A stretch of 64,000 bases of DNA from a bacterium. Its GTDB lineage: Bacteria; Chloroflexota; Anaerolineae; Caldilineales; Caldilineaceae. Position 1 is the stretch's first letter; each line of letters begins with the position of its first letter. A program made the translations under genes and the position numbers. The notes beneath the pieces are model-generated. The model was not told where the DNA came from. It made no database searches and saw only the letters and a program-made list of their open reading frames with translations. The DNA lies in assembly GCA_016124945.1 (NCBI GenBank), contig WGMT01000062.1, positions 62,001 to 126,000 on the forward strand, given 5' to 3'. This document shows, in pieces, positions 8,929 through 16,250 of this stretch.

Positions 8929-9792
8929 ATGTTCGACGATTTTGATGAAGCGCTGCGCAAACTGTTGGTTCAAGAGATCCCTATCCGCAGCAACGAGATT
9001 GAGATCACCTTCGAGCAACCTAAGCGAGAGTGGTCGGCTCGATTGAACCGCCCGACGCTCAATATTTTTCTGTTCGACATTCGCGAAAACGTCTCTTTGC
9101 GCAACCGTACCCAACGCCATAACGTGGATCCCAGCCGCCGTGAGGTCCAGATTCAACGCCCTGAGACACGCGTCGACCTGCATTACATGATTACCGCCTG
9201 GGCCAGCGAAGTCGATGACGAACATCGCCTGCTGACACGTACCATGTTGGCACTCTTACGACACGGCCAGTTGCCCCCTGAACTCATGATCGGCACATTG
9301 ATCGATCATGACCGGGCGATTCACTTAAGCGTTGCCCAGTATGATCACCCGCTTAATCCGACAGAGGTCTGGGGCGTGCTCGACAACGAAATGCGCCCAG
9401 CACTCTCTCTACGAGCCACGGTGACGCTCTACCCGCATACACCGATCCTGGTGCCGGCTGTACGCACCCGTGAGTTGCGCTTCGCCGATATGGACGTACG
9501 CACCATCCGCAAGCAGCCTCAAGCGCAGGCGAACGGCAATGGCCGGCCCCACACCGGAGACGCGGTGCTAAGCCAGTTGTGGACCATCGGCGGTGTAGTC
9601 AACATAGGTGCTGCACTGGACGAAGCCCAGTTGACACTTGAAGAGTTGGCACGCGAGATTCCACTTGATGCCGACGGGCGATTTGTCATCGGCAACCTGC
9701 GCAAAGGAAGCTATACCCTACGCCTCGAGATCCCCGGCCAAGCGCCTGTCACAAGAACCATCGAGGTGCCGTCTGAGGACTATAATATTTAA
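8929..9792 (+). CDS. eCIS cap/tail-terminator protein, DUF4255 (Pvc16/Afp16-like)
   Basis: 287 aa. Residues 1-190 match the DUF4255/Pvc16 N-terminal domain: FDDFDEALRKLL, RPTLNIFLFDIRENVSLRN, LHYMITAWASEVDDEH and LRATVTLYPHTPI. In Afp and PVC this protein caps the distal end of the tube and sheath and fixes particle length. A Gly/Asn-rich linker (about 195-215) leads to a small C-terminal beta-sandwich like a carboxypeptidase regulatory domain (DADGRFVIGNLRKGSYTLRL). It is the second gene of the operon, after the ATPase. Its size fits the family. Confidence 0.88.
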   Translation: MFDDFDEALRKLLVQEIPIRSNEIEITFEQPKREWSARLNRPTLNIFLFDIRENVSLRNRTQRHNVDPSRREVQIQRPETRVDLHYMITAWASEVDDEHRLLTRTMLALLRHGQLPPELMIGTLIDHDRAIHLSVAQYDHPLNPTEVWGVLDNEMRPALSLRATVTLYPHTPILVPAVRTRELRFADMDVRTIRKQPQAQANGNGRPHTGDAVLSQLWTIGGVVNIGAALDEAQLTLEELAREIPLDADGRFVIGNLRKGSYTLRLEIPGQAPVTRTIEVPSEDYNI

Positions 9793-9907
9793 AGACGACT
9801 ACGATATTTAAAAAAGGAGCACCATCCAAAATCATTACCATTTACTCGCTAAAGCAACCTGAAATCATATTTTTACCAAACTAAGTTCACTGAGTTGAGG
9901 AGGCATC

Positions 9908-11533
9908 ATGCCAGAGTATCTGTCGCCAGGTGTATATGTCGAAGAGATTGATCGTGGGCCGCGTCCGCTAGAGGCCACCAATACATCGACCGCCGTCTTT
10001 GTCGGCTTCACAGAACGGGCTGAAGAAGTCCGCACTGTGGACGGCGAAAAGGTTGTCTCGAATTTGCTGAACAAGCCCACCTACGTCACCAACTGGAGCC
10101 AGTACCGCGAGAAATTCGGCGGCTTTGTTGACGGCGCCGTCTTGCCGCAGTCGGTCTACGGCTTTTTCCAGAATGGTGGCACCAAGGCCTATGTTGTGAG
10201 CCTGCGCACGCTGCCGCCCGCCCAAGCGCCGCTCCTCAACAGCAACGGCGAAACCCCGCTACTGGTCAAGTTCCGCAAATCGGGTTTCGACGGACTGAAC
10301 TACCGTGTCAGCATTGCACCTTCACAAGTTGTGGCGCTGCCCGGCGAAGAGGCTGCCGAAGAAGACGGTGAAGGCTTGAAGCCCTTTGATGTCACCGTCG
10401 AGAAGCAGAGCACCACCGGCGATTGGCAGGTAAAGGAAGTCCGCAAGGAAGTCCGCCTGGAAGCGCTGGAAGACGATCCCAGTGGCAAAAAGGTGAAGGT
10501 TGCCTACCGCAACAACAAAGTCTCTGAACTCATCGAGATCCTGATCCCCGACGACAGCATGCCCCTGGCCGAGCTTTGGCCCAGTGAGCAGCAGCAGTCG
10601 CTTCAGATCGAGCAAAATCTGCTGGCGTCGCCCACCACCAGCGAATTCCAGGGTGACTTTGCTGATCGCACCGGGATCGACGGCCTCGAAGCGCTTGACG
10701 ATGCCCGCATTATCGTCGTCCCCGACTTGATGACCACCATGCCCGGCGAGAAGCTTGATCTTAAGATGGTTAAGGCCGTGCAGACCTCCATCGTGGCCCA
10801 CTGCGAACGACTGGCCGACCGCATGTGCATCCTCGATGCGCCGCCAAACCTCAACCCGACTGAGGCCAAGCAGTGGCGACAGGACGTCACCGGTTTTGAT
10901 TCGGCTTACGCCGCGCTCTACTACCCATGGATCGAAGTCAACGACCTGGCCACCGACAAGCCCAAGATGATTCCACCCTCGGGCTACATCGCCGGCGTTT
11001 GGGCGCGCACCGACAACACCCGCGGCGTGCACAAGGCTCCTGCCAACGAAGTAGTGCAGGGCGTCACTGGGCTGGCTTACAATGTCACCCGCGGCGAGCA
11101 AGACATTCTGAACCCTATCGGCGTTAACTGCGTGCGCTCCTTCCCAGGTCGTGGTATCCGCATCTGGGGCGCCCGTACCTTGAGCAGCAACGCGCTGTGG
11201 CGGTACATTCCTGTACGTCGTCTCTTTAACATGATTGAGACAACCATTGAAGGTGGCACACAGTGGGCCGTCTTCGAACCGAATGAGCCCCGTCTGTGGG
11301 CCATGATTCGCCGCGACGTTAGCGCCTTCCTGGTGACACAATGGTCCGCCGGGGCGCTATTCGGTGGCTCGCCCAGCGAAGCGTTCTACGTCAAGTGCGA
11401 CGCCGAGACCAATCCTGTGGAGTCGCGTGAGTTGGGCCGTTTGATTGTCGAGATCGGCATTGCGCCTGTGAAGCCCGCCGAGTTTGTCATCTTCCGGGTC
11501 AGCCAGTGGTCACCTGAACTGGAAGCAGCCTAA
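9908..11533 (+). CDS. Contractile sheath protein
   Basis: 541 aa. The start MPEYLSPGVYVEEIDRGPRP is the classic tail-sheath N-terminus that exchanges strands with neighbours. A strong GAGGAGG lies 5-6 nt before the ATG. The conserved sheath core appears as FVGFTERAEEV, YFWP-like segments and the C-terminal domain (GIRIWGARTLSSNALWRYIP, then VRRLFNMIETTIE, then FEPNEPRLWAMIRRDVSAFL). Residues about 130-230 hold a variable surface insertion. Only one sheath gene is present in this cluster, whereas Afp and PVC carry three paralogues, so the sheath here is probably homopolymeric. Confidence 0.95.
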   Translation: MPEYLSPGVYVEEIDRGPRPLEATNTSTAVFVGFTERAEEVRTVDGEKVVSNLLNKPTYVTNWSQYREKFGGFVDGAVLPQSVYGFFQNGGTKAYVVSLRTLPPAQAPLLNSNGETPLLVKFRKSGFDGLNYRVSIAPSQVVALPGEEAAEEDGEGLKPFDVTVEKQSTTGDWQVKEVRKEVRLEALEDDPSGKKVKVAYRNNKVSELIEILIPDDSMPLAELWPSEQQQSLQIEQNLLASPTTSEFQGDFADRTGIDGLEALDDARIIVVPDLMTTMPGEKLDLKMVKAVQTSIVAHCERLADRMCILDAPPNLNPTEAKQWRQDVTGFDSAYAALYYPWIEVNDLATDKPKMIPPSGYIAGVWARTDNTRGVHKAPANEVVQGVTGLAYNVTRGEQDILNPIGVNCVRSFPGRGIRIWGARTLSSNALWRYIPVRRLFNMIETTIEGGTQWAVFEPNEPRLWAMIRRDVSAFLVTQWSAGALFGGSPSEAFYVKCDAETNPVESRELGRLIVEIGIAPVKPAEFVIFRVSQWSPELEAA

Positions 11534-11661
11534 CGCAATGGTAGTGCGCAGTAGCACGCTTGATGAAAGTGGATCTCTCTTGTGGGCTGCTACAAATCTG
11601 CGCATGGACGCTAACTGAACATCATACCAACCTGTCAATCGTTTATTTTAGGAGGCAATAG

Positions 11662-12141
11662 ATGGCTACTGAAGCACCATTAACACCGCAACGCAGCTCC
11701 GGCTGGGAAGAAGACCCGTTAGTTGGCTTTAACTTTTCACTGGAAATTGGTGGTGGTCTGGTCGGCTACTTCACTGAATGTAGCGGCATCGGTTCTGAAC
11801 ACGATGTTGTGGAGAAGCAGTTTGTCGACAAAGACGGTCACTCGTTTGTGCGCAAAGTGCCCGGTATTCTCAAATACAACAACGTCAGCATGAAACGCGG
11901 CATTACCAGCGATCTGAAGATCTGGGAATGGCGTGCCGATGCCGAAAAGGGCGACATGACGAAAGCGCGTCAGAACTGCACCATCACCATGTTCGACCGT
12001 AACTTCAAGCCGGTGGCGACCTGGCATTTCCTCAATGCCTGGCCGTCAAAGGTTAGCGGCCCTGATCTTTCGTCCGATGGCAACGACTTCGGCGTCGAAG
12101 AGATCGAATTCGTACACGAAGGCTTCTACCGAGAAATCTAG
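11662..12141 (+). CDS. Inner tube protein 1 (T4 gp19-like)
   Basis: 159 aa with a ribosome site AGGAGG 7-8 nt before the ATG. The T4 gp19/phage tail tube fold is recognised by DPLVGFNFSLEIGGGLVGYFTECSGIGSE, then LKYNNVSMKRGIT, then FKPVATWHFLNAWPSKVSGPDL and EEIEFVHEGFYRE. It directly follows the sheath, the usual position for the main Afp1-like tube subunit, so it is probably the major tube protein. Two diverged paralogues follow at 14842 and 15798. Confidence 0.93.
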   Translation: MATEAPLTPQRSSGWEEDPLVGFNFSLEIGGGLVGYFTECSGIGSEHDVVEKQFVDKDGHSFVRKVPGILKYNNVSMKRGITSDLKIWEWRADAEKGDMTKARQNCTITMFDRNFKPVATWHFLNAWPSKVSGPDLSSDGNDFGVEEIEFVHEGFYREI

Positions 12142-12323
12142 TTGTTCTTACCGGGAGGGCACTCTCGGCAGAGAATGACTGTGGTTGATGTCTTTGAAAG
12201 AGCTTGACGAAATTTGGGTTGTCGCCGCAACGGTGAAACTGTCTATTCACTGACAGCCCTGCGGTGACAACCCAAGTTCGCGTCTTGAAAAGGCCCCAGA
12301 CATTGCGGCAGGAAGGAGTAAAC

Positions 12324-13931
12324 ATGAGCGATGTCGGTGCTACACCGCGTATCATAGAATCCGCTCGGCGGCTGTCACAGTCGTATCTCTGGCAGATCCT
12401 GCGCAACTATTATAATGAGAAGGCCCTTGATGCTTGGACGGATAGCAAAATTCCCTTTCACATCACATCCAATCCGTTCATCGCTCATGCCTATGCCCAG
12501 GTTGTCTGCGGATACCTGAAAGATTTAGCCGACAATGGTGAGGCGCCGTCACAGCCACTCCCCATTATTGATTTAGGTGCCGGTTCCGGCGCCTTTGCAT
12601 TTCATTTTCTCAACCAATTTGAGCAGTTGCGCAAACATGATGTTGGCCCTGCCCTGCCATTCGTCTACGTCATGACCGACTTTGCTCCCGCCACCGTAGA
12701 CAGTTGGCAACGTCACCCACAACTGACGCCCTTTGTTGATGCAGGGATCCTTGATTTCGCCTGTTTCGACCCCCTTACCGATACGTCATTGACCCTGCGT
12801 CATAGTGGTCGTACGTTATCGTCGGCACAACCCACGTCGCTGGTCGCAATTGCCAACTATTTTTTCGACAGCATGCCTCAAGATCTCTTCGGCCTTGAAA
12901 ATGGACTGATCTTTGAGATAGGCGTGACGGTCCTCTCGCGCGGTCACCAAGACAGCGATGCGCCGATGCCCGCCCTCACCTCGCTCGACTTCGACTACGT
13001 CTACCAGCCGATCCATACACCTTATTATGAAGACGTGGAGTTTGAGCGTGTGCTGCATCGCTATGCAGATGCACTAGACGGAGAAGTCGTGCGTTTTCCG
13101 GTTGGCCCTATGGCATGCTGCCACACATTGCGTGCATTGTCAGGCAACGACCTTTTGCTAATCGCCGGCGATCGTGGCTTTGTCCACGCCGAGGAATTGA
13201 GCAAGGAACAGGTAGAGCTGTTATTCAATGTGCATGACGGGGCTTTCTCTATGCCCGTGAACCTGCACGCGATTGGTGAGTATCTTTGCGGCGAACGAGG
13301 GAGCGTTCTGCGCCCGCCCCGCTTTCACCGTAGTCTCTGTATTTCTGCCTTTGTGACACAGCCAAAGGCACAGAGACAGATGACACACAATGCTTTTCGC
13401 AATCACATCACTCAGTTTGGCCCAGATGATATTAGTACGTTGACCTACCGATTGACCCAGGAACAAATATTGTCAATCGAGTGTTTTGTTTCTTTGCTAC
13501 ATTTAACGCACCATGATCCGCTGGTGTTGAAGCGCTGTCTGCCTCTCGTTCGTGAACAGCTCACAAAAATGACGAAGGCCGAATTAGACGTGTTTGTGGC
13601 GGAAATTGCACAGGTATGGGCCAACTACTACAATCAAAAAGATCGCTACAACCTGCCATTCGAGTTAGGTGTCTTGATGCAGCATCTGGGCCGGAACCGA
13701 GAAGCGGTCCATTACTATCGAGCGTCGCAGCACTACTATGGTGACACACTCGAAACATTGTTCAATCTGTCCACCTGTTTGTACCAACTCGGCGAACGAC
13801 AGCAGGCATTGTCGCTATTGGCGGATCTTGAACGGCTGGAAATTATTGGACCACCCATGATTCAAAAGCACTACCGCCGGCGTTTAGAAGCACTGCGGGT
13901 TGCTATTCAATCAACGGTAGATCCAGAATAG
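12324..13931 (+). CDS. Putative SAM-dependent methyltransferase with C-terminal TPR-like repeats
   Basis: 535 aa from the ATG at 12324, which has GGAAGGAG 5 nt upstream; a longer in-frame reading begins at 12264 without such a site. Residues 85-330 carry a class I methyltransferase with SAM motif I IIDLGAGSGAFAFHFLNQ, a downstream acidic MTDFAP, and ANYFFDSMPQDLF in place of the NE-DALP-type motif of Methyltransf_28/NDUFAF7 proteins, some of which are protein arginine methyltransferases. Residues about 430-530 look like TPR hairpins (LGVLMQHLGRNREAVHYYRAS, then FNLSTCLYQLGERQQALSLL). It sits between tube 1 and the rest of the tail genes. Modification of particle proteins is an inference. Confidence 0.65.
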   Translation: MSDVGATPRIIESARRLSQSYLWQILRNYYNEKALDAWTDSKIPFHITSNPFIAHAYAQVVCGYLKDLADNGEAPSQPLPIIDLGAGSGAFAFHFLNQFEQLRKHDVGPALPFVYVMTDFAPATVDSWQRHPQLTPFVDAGILDFACFDPLTDTSLTLRHSGRTLSSAQPTSLVAIANYFFDSMPQDLFGLENGLIFEIGVTVLSRGHQDSDAPMPALTSLDFDYVYQPIHTPYYEDVEFERVLHRYADALDGEVVRFPVGPMACCHTLRALSGNDLLLIAGDRGFVHAEELSKEQVELLFNVHDGAFSMPVNLHAIGEYLCGERGSVLRPPRFHRSLCISAFVTQPKAQRQMTHNAFRNHITQFGPDDISTLTYRLTQEQILSIECFVSLLHLTHHDPLVLKRCLPLVREQLTKMTKAELDVFVAEIAQVWANYYNQKDRYNLPFELGVLMQHLGRNREAVHYYRASQHYYGDTLETLFNLSTCLYQLGERQQALSLLADLERLEIIGPPMIQKHYRRRLEALRVAIQSTVDPE

Positions 13932-14282
13932 GCTGTCCGCAACATAGGATAAGGGCGTTAGCTACGTGAATACGTAAGAAAATGCTTGGTTGTACCTCTT
14001 TTTCTTGTTTACCTGGTTTAAATTTGTTTGCCTTTGGTTTAGTTGTTTGTTTGCTTTGTTTAGATGGGTAAGCAAAACACTTAGCGTTTTCTGCGCGCTC
14101 GATAATGGTCTTTTGCCACAGAATGCTGCTGAAGTCTCTAAAAGAGTGCGGCTTGTAGGAGGACTCTGTAAGCTTTTTCACTGAAATTACCGCTTGCTTC
14201 TTGACTCATCTGCACTGTATACTACCGTGACATCCTAGCGACTTAACTTAATTTCACAGACTACCCTTACTGGAGTTCGTCC
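13932..14282. other. Intergenic region, 351 bp, T-rich, no gene seen
   Basis: Lies between the methyltransferase and the chaperone-like gene. Positions about 13990-14070 are strikingly T/G-rich (repeated TTTGTTT-like words) on the plus strand. Short ORFs on both strands here look like composition artefacts. A weak promoter candidate lies near the right end. No terminator hairpin was found. Confidence 0.5.
14194..14223 (+). promoter_or_regulatory. Weak internal promoter candidate
   Basis: TTGCTT (14194-14199), 18-bp spacer, TATACT (14218-14223), about 60 nt before the chaperone-like ATG. It could give the downstream tail genes independent expression. TTGACT at 14201 is a better -35 hexamer but only 11 bp from the same -10. 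Confidence 0.3.
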
Positions 14283-14648
14283 ATGAGTTTTCAGACTGAA
14301 TTCGAATTTACCTTACCAATGGGGTATATCGATGCCGACGGCAATGTACATAAAAAAGGATCAATGCGTCTGGCAACAGCCATGGACGAAATTGCACCGT
14401 TGCGTGATATGCGCGTACGTACGAACCAGGCATACCTCGTCATTACCCTGCTCTCGCGTGTCATCACCCGGTTAGGCAACCTGGAAAGCATTACCCCACA
14501 GGTGATCGAAAATCTCTTCGCTGCTGATCTCGCCTATCTCCAAGCGCTCTACCGAACGATTAACGAAGAAGGACGTACCACCATTCAGGTTACTTGCCCC
14601 GATTGTGGCGCTCAGTTTGCAATCGATTTGGCAGACCTGGGGGGGTAG
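14283..14648 (+). CDS. Tail-assembly-chaperone-like eCIS protein
   Basis: 121 aa. It starts MSFQTEFEFTLPMGYIDADG, has a helical middle (MRLATAMDEIAPLRDMRV, AYLVITLLSRVITRLGNL, then IENLFAADLAYLQALY) and ends in a CPDCG pair before the TAG at 14646. Proteins of this type are recurrent in eCIS and contractile-tail clusters between tube genes and are annotated as phage tail assembly proteins. The last codons before the stop are CTG GGG GGG TAG, giving a G7 run, and the DUF6760 frame continues in -1. This matches the genetic layout of lambda G/GT and P2 E/E'. TGGAG lies 7 nt before the ATG. Confidence 0.75.
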   Translation: MSFQTEFEFTLPMGYIDADGNVHKKGSMRLATAMDEIAPLRDMRVRTNQAYLVITLLSRVITRLGNLESITPQVIENLFAADLAYLQALYRTINEEGRTTIQVTCPDCGAQFAIDLADLGG

Positions 14649-14812
14649 CCGGCTACCCCCTCGATCGCCTGCGTGAGGAGGTAGCCTATATTGCCTATCA
14701 CTTCAATTGGCCACATGATCAGATCATGTCCATGGAGCACAAAGAACGGCAGATTTGGGTGCGGCAAATTGCCGGCATCAACCGCAGGCTTAACGATTCT
14801 CTGCGTACCTAA
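14594..14812 (+). CDS. DUF6760 / P2 GpE-like small protein, probably made as a -1 frameshift extension
   Basis: The recognisable part begins at 14645 (VAGYPLDRLREEVAYIAYHF) and ends at 14812. It resembles the short DUF6760 proteins of eCIS clusters and shares the FHW-P----M---E---W pattern of phage P2 GpE. There is no ATG: the only in-frame starts upstream are TTG at 14594 and 14603, inside the chaperone-like gene and without a clear ribosome site. The frame is -1 relative to that gene and is open through the G7 slippery run. I favour expression as the C-terminal extension of the chaperone-like protein. Separate initiation at TTG 14594 or by coupling is the alternative. The coordinates given are the longest open reading. 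Confidence 0.7.
   Translation: MPRLWRSVCNRFGRPGGVAGYPLDRLREEVAYIAYHFNWPHDQIMSMEHKERQIWVRQIAGINRRLNDSLRT
14639..14660 (+). promoter_or_regulatory. Putative -1 ribosomal frameshift site (G7 slippery run plus palindrome)
   Basis: G-GGG-GGG occupies 14639-14645 immediately before the zero-frame TAG (14646-14648). A slip of one base back makes the next codon GTA at 14645-14647 and joins the chaperone-like protein to the DUF6760 reading frame. GGGGGTAGCCGGCTACCCCC (14641-14660) is a perfect palindrome that could fold there. The shift itself is not shown by the sequence. Confidence 0.6.
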
Positions 14813-14841
14813 CATCGTAACTCTCCCGACAGGAGTCTACA

Positions 14842-15318
14842 ATGTCCGTTGAACCACCACTAAGCCTACCTTCCGGGCAAGTCGATCCCCTTGTACTCTA
14901 CCCATATGCATTCCAAGTAAAGGGAGAGGTTGTTGCCTGGGTTAGTGAGATCCGCGGGCTGAGCATGGAACACAAAGCCATCGAGCACAAGTACATCGAC
15001 GCCAACTTCCAGCCCAAAACCCAGTTTTTCCCTGGGCGCAGCTCTTGGGAACCGTTGACCCTCAAGCGCGGCCTGATCACCGACAACTACTTTTGGAAGT
15101 GGTATCTCGAAATTGAAAACGGCAACTATTCAGAAGCGCGCAAGAATTGTTCAATATTGCTTTACAAACGCAACTACGTCGGTGTGGGGATGCGCTGGGA
15201 TCTGATCCGCGCCTGGCCGTCAAAGATTAGCGGCCCCGATTTGGACAGCGCCAGTACCGACTACGCCTTCGACGAGATTACCCTCGTTTATGAGAGTATC
15301 ACCCGTCGCCCTGGATAG
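14842..15318 (+). CDS. Tube protein 2 (T4 gp19-like)
   Basis: 158 aa with ribosome site CAGGAG 7 nt before the ATG. The gp19-like tube fold shows in VDPLVLYPYAFQVKGEVVAW, SEIRGLSMEHK, LTLKRGLITDNYFWKWYLE and RAWPSKISGPDLDS. The WPSK-SGPDL segment is shared with tube 1, but the N-terminal half is diverged. In Afp/PVC, secondary tube paralogues sit at the baseplate end and connect the main tube to the hub, which is the likely role here. A MITE-like element begins right at its stop codon. Confidence 0.9.
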   Translation: MSVEPPLSLPSGQVDPLVLYPYAFQVKGEVVAWVSEIRGLSMEHKAIEHKYIDANFQPKTQFFPGRSSWEPLTLKRGLITDNYFWKWYLEIENGNYSEARKNCSILLYKRNYVGVGMRWDLIRAWPSKISGPDLDSASTDYAFDEITLVYESITRRPG

Positions 15319-15487
15319 GTATAGACGTTAAGATAAGCATAGACGTTAAGATAAGCACTGTAGGAGCAAGTGCCGGGGACTTTTCGCCGCAGCGAGACGG
15401 CGTCTTCAAACCTGTCGTCACGTCCAAAGTGAAGTCCTCGGCATTTTCGCCCCACTCTTAACTTAACGCCTATGTCCTGGATAGGTA
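15310..15487. mobile_element. MITE-like insertion with flanking 12-bp direct repeats
   Basis: CCTGGATAGGTA occurs at 15310-15321 and again at 15476-15487 and looks like a target-site duplication. The 154 bp between them have long imperfect terminal inverted repeats: CATAGACGTTAAGATAAG (15338-15355) pairs with CTTAACTTAACGCCTATG (15457-15474) with two mismatches. Further in, TGCCGGGGACTT pairs with AAGTCCTCGGCA with one mismatch. The left end carries a tandem 18-bp duplication (15321-15338, 15339-15356). There is no ORF inside. The left copy overlaps the stop codon of tube 2. Confidence 0.6.
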
Positions 15488-15521
15488 CACCTGTCCACAA
15501 TTGCGCCTTTGTAGACGCATT

Positions 15522-15740
15522 ATGGTGAAAGAGAAACAGTCCGTGCCCAACTCAATGCTCCACAGCCAACAGTCCTCAGCCCAAGAAAATGATCCCCTCG
15601 CCGGCCGTGACGTGGACGACCTGGATCTAGCCGAACTACAAAAACTGGTTGATCGTGTCTACGAAGAACTCCGGCGCGAACTCTTGCTTGAGAGAGAACG
15701 TATGGGGCTTACAGTGGGGTGGACCGGGCGTCGTCACTGA
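15522..15740 (+). CDS. Small eCIS protein with LLLERERxG C-terminal motif
   Basis: 72 aa from the ATG at 15522; an upstream in-frame TTG at 15501 is less likely. The N-terminus is polar and probably disordered. The C-terminal half is a charged amphipathic helix, DDLDLAELQKLVDRVYEELR then RELLLERERMGLTVGW. The same terminal motif closes the 2530-aa protein of this operon (LLRDRLLLERDRLGW). Short proteins of this kind sit next to tube genes in eCIS clusters, near the Afp6 position, and may link tube and hub. The function is not known. Confidence 0.7.
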   Translation: MVKEKQSVPNSMLHSQQSSAQENDPLAGRDVDDLDLAELQKLVDRVYEELRRELLLERERMGLTVGWTGRRH

Positions 15741-15797
15741 TTTTTTACCCCATATACATTCGATTTCATTCGTATCTTTCCGCCTTTCGGAGGCAGC

Positions 15798-16244
15798 ATG
15801 GCCCAGCTTATCTCATCCCGTCCGCTTTCATGGCGTTTCCTGGTGACCGTCGACGGCATGGGCGTTGGCGAGTTCACCGAATGTGACGGCCTCACCGTCG
15901 AACGCGAGTTTGAACCGCTCAGCGAAGGTGGCCGCAACGATTCCGTTCACTATCTGCCCAAGGGTATCAAATTCACCAACATTACGCTGAAGCGGGGCAT
16001 CGTCAGCCTCGCCCTTTGGGATTGGTTGATGAAAAATGTTGCCGCCGGCAAGATCGAGCCCGAGCTTAAAAACATTACCATCGAACTTGCCAATGAAACC
16101 GGCAAGGCGATGTACCGTTGGAATGTTAGCCGCGCTTTCCCTGTAAAGTGGACCGGCCCGTCTCTAAATGTGGAAACCGAAGAGCTCTCCATGGAGTCTC
16201 TTGAACTGGTGCACAGCGGCTTTAGCATGGAAGAAACGAGATAG
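15798..16244 (+). CDS. Tube/baseplate-proximal protein 3 (T4 gp19-like)
   Basis: 148 aa with CGGAGG 5-6 nt before the ATG. The third gp19-like paralogue: SSRPLSWRFLVTVDGMGVGE, FTECDGLTVEREFEPLSEGG, ITLKRGIVSLALWDWLM, VSRAFPVKWTGPSL. It is the shortest of the three and the most divergent; FPVKWTGPSL replaces WPSK-SGPDL. Its place directly before the DUF4157, LysM and spike genes suggests an Afp5/Afp7-side adaptor ring between tube and hub. Confidence 0.9.
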   Translation: MAQLISSRPLSWRFLVTVDGMGVGEFTECDGLTVEREFEPLSEGGRNDSVHYLPKGIKFTNITLKRGIVSLALWDWLMKNVAAGKIEPELKNITIELANETGKAMYRWNVSRAFPVKWTGPSLNVETEELSMESLELVHSGFSMEETR

Positions 16245-16250
16245 CAACGT

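Noticed and set aside
10322..11341. Long minus-strand ORF (339 aa) opposite the sheath gene
   Set aside because: The plus frame is an unambiguous sheath with a strong ribosome site; the antisense frame shows no family features.
14645..14812. Pseudogene explanation for the DUF6760 frame
   Set aside because: The frame is intact with conserved core residues. The -1 relation plus a perfect slippery heptamer at the junction is better explained by programmed frameshifting, though a sequencing error in the G7 run remains possible.
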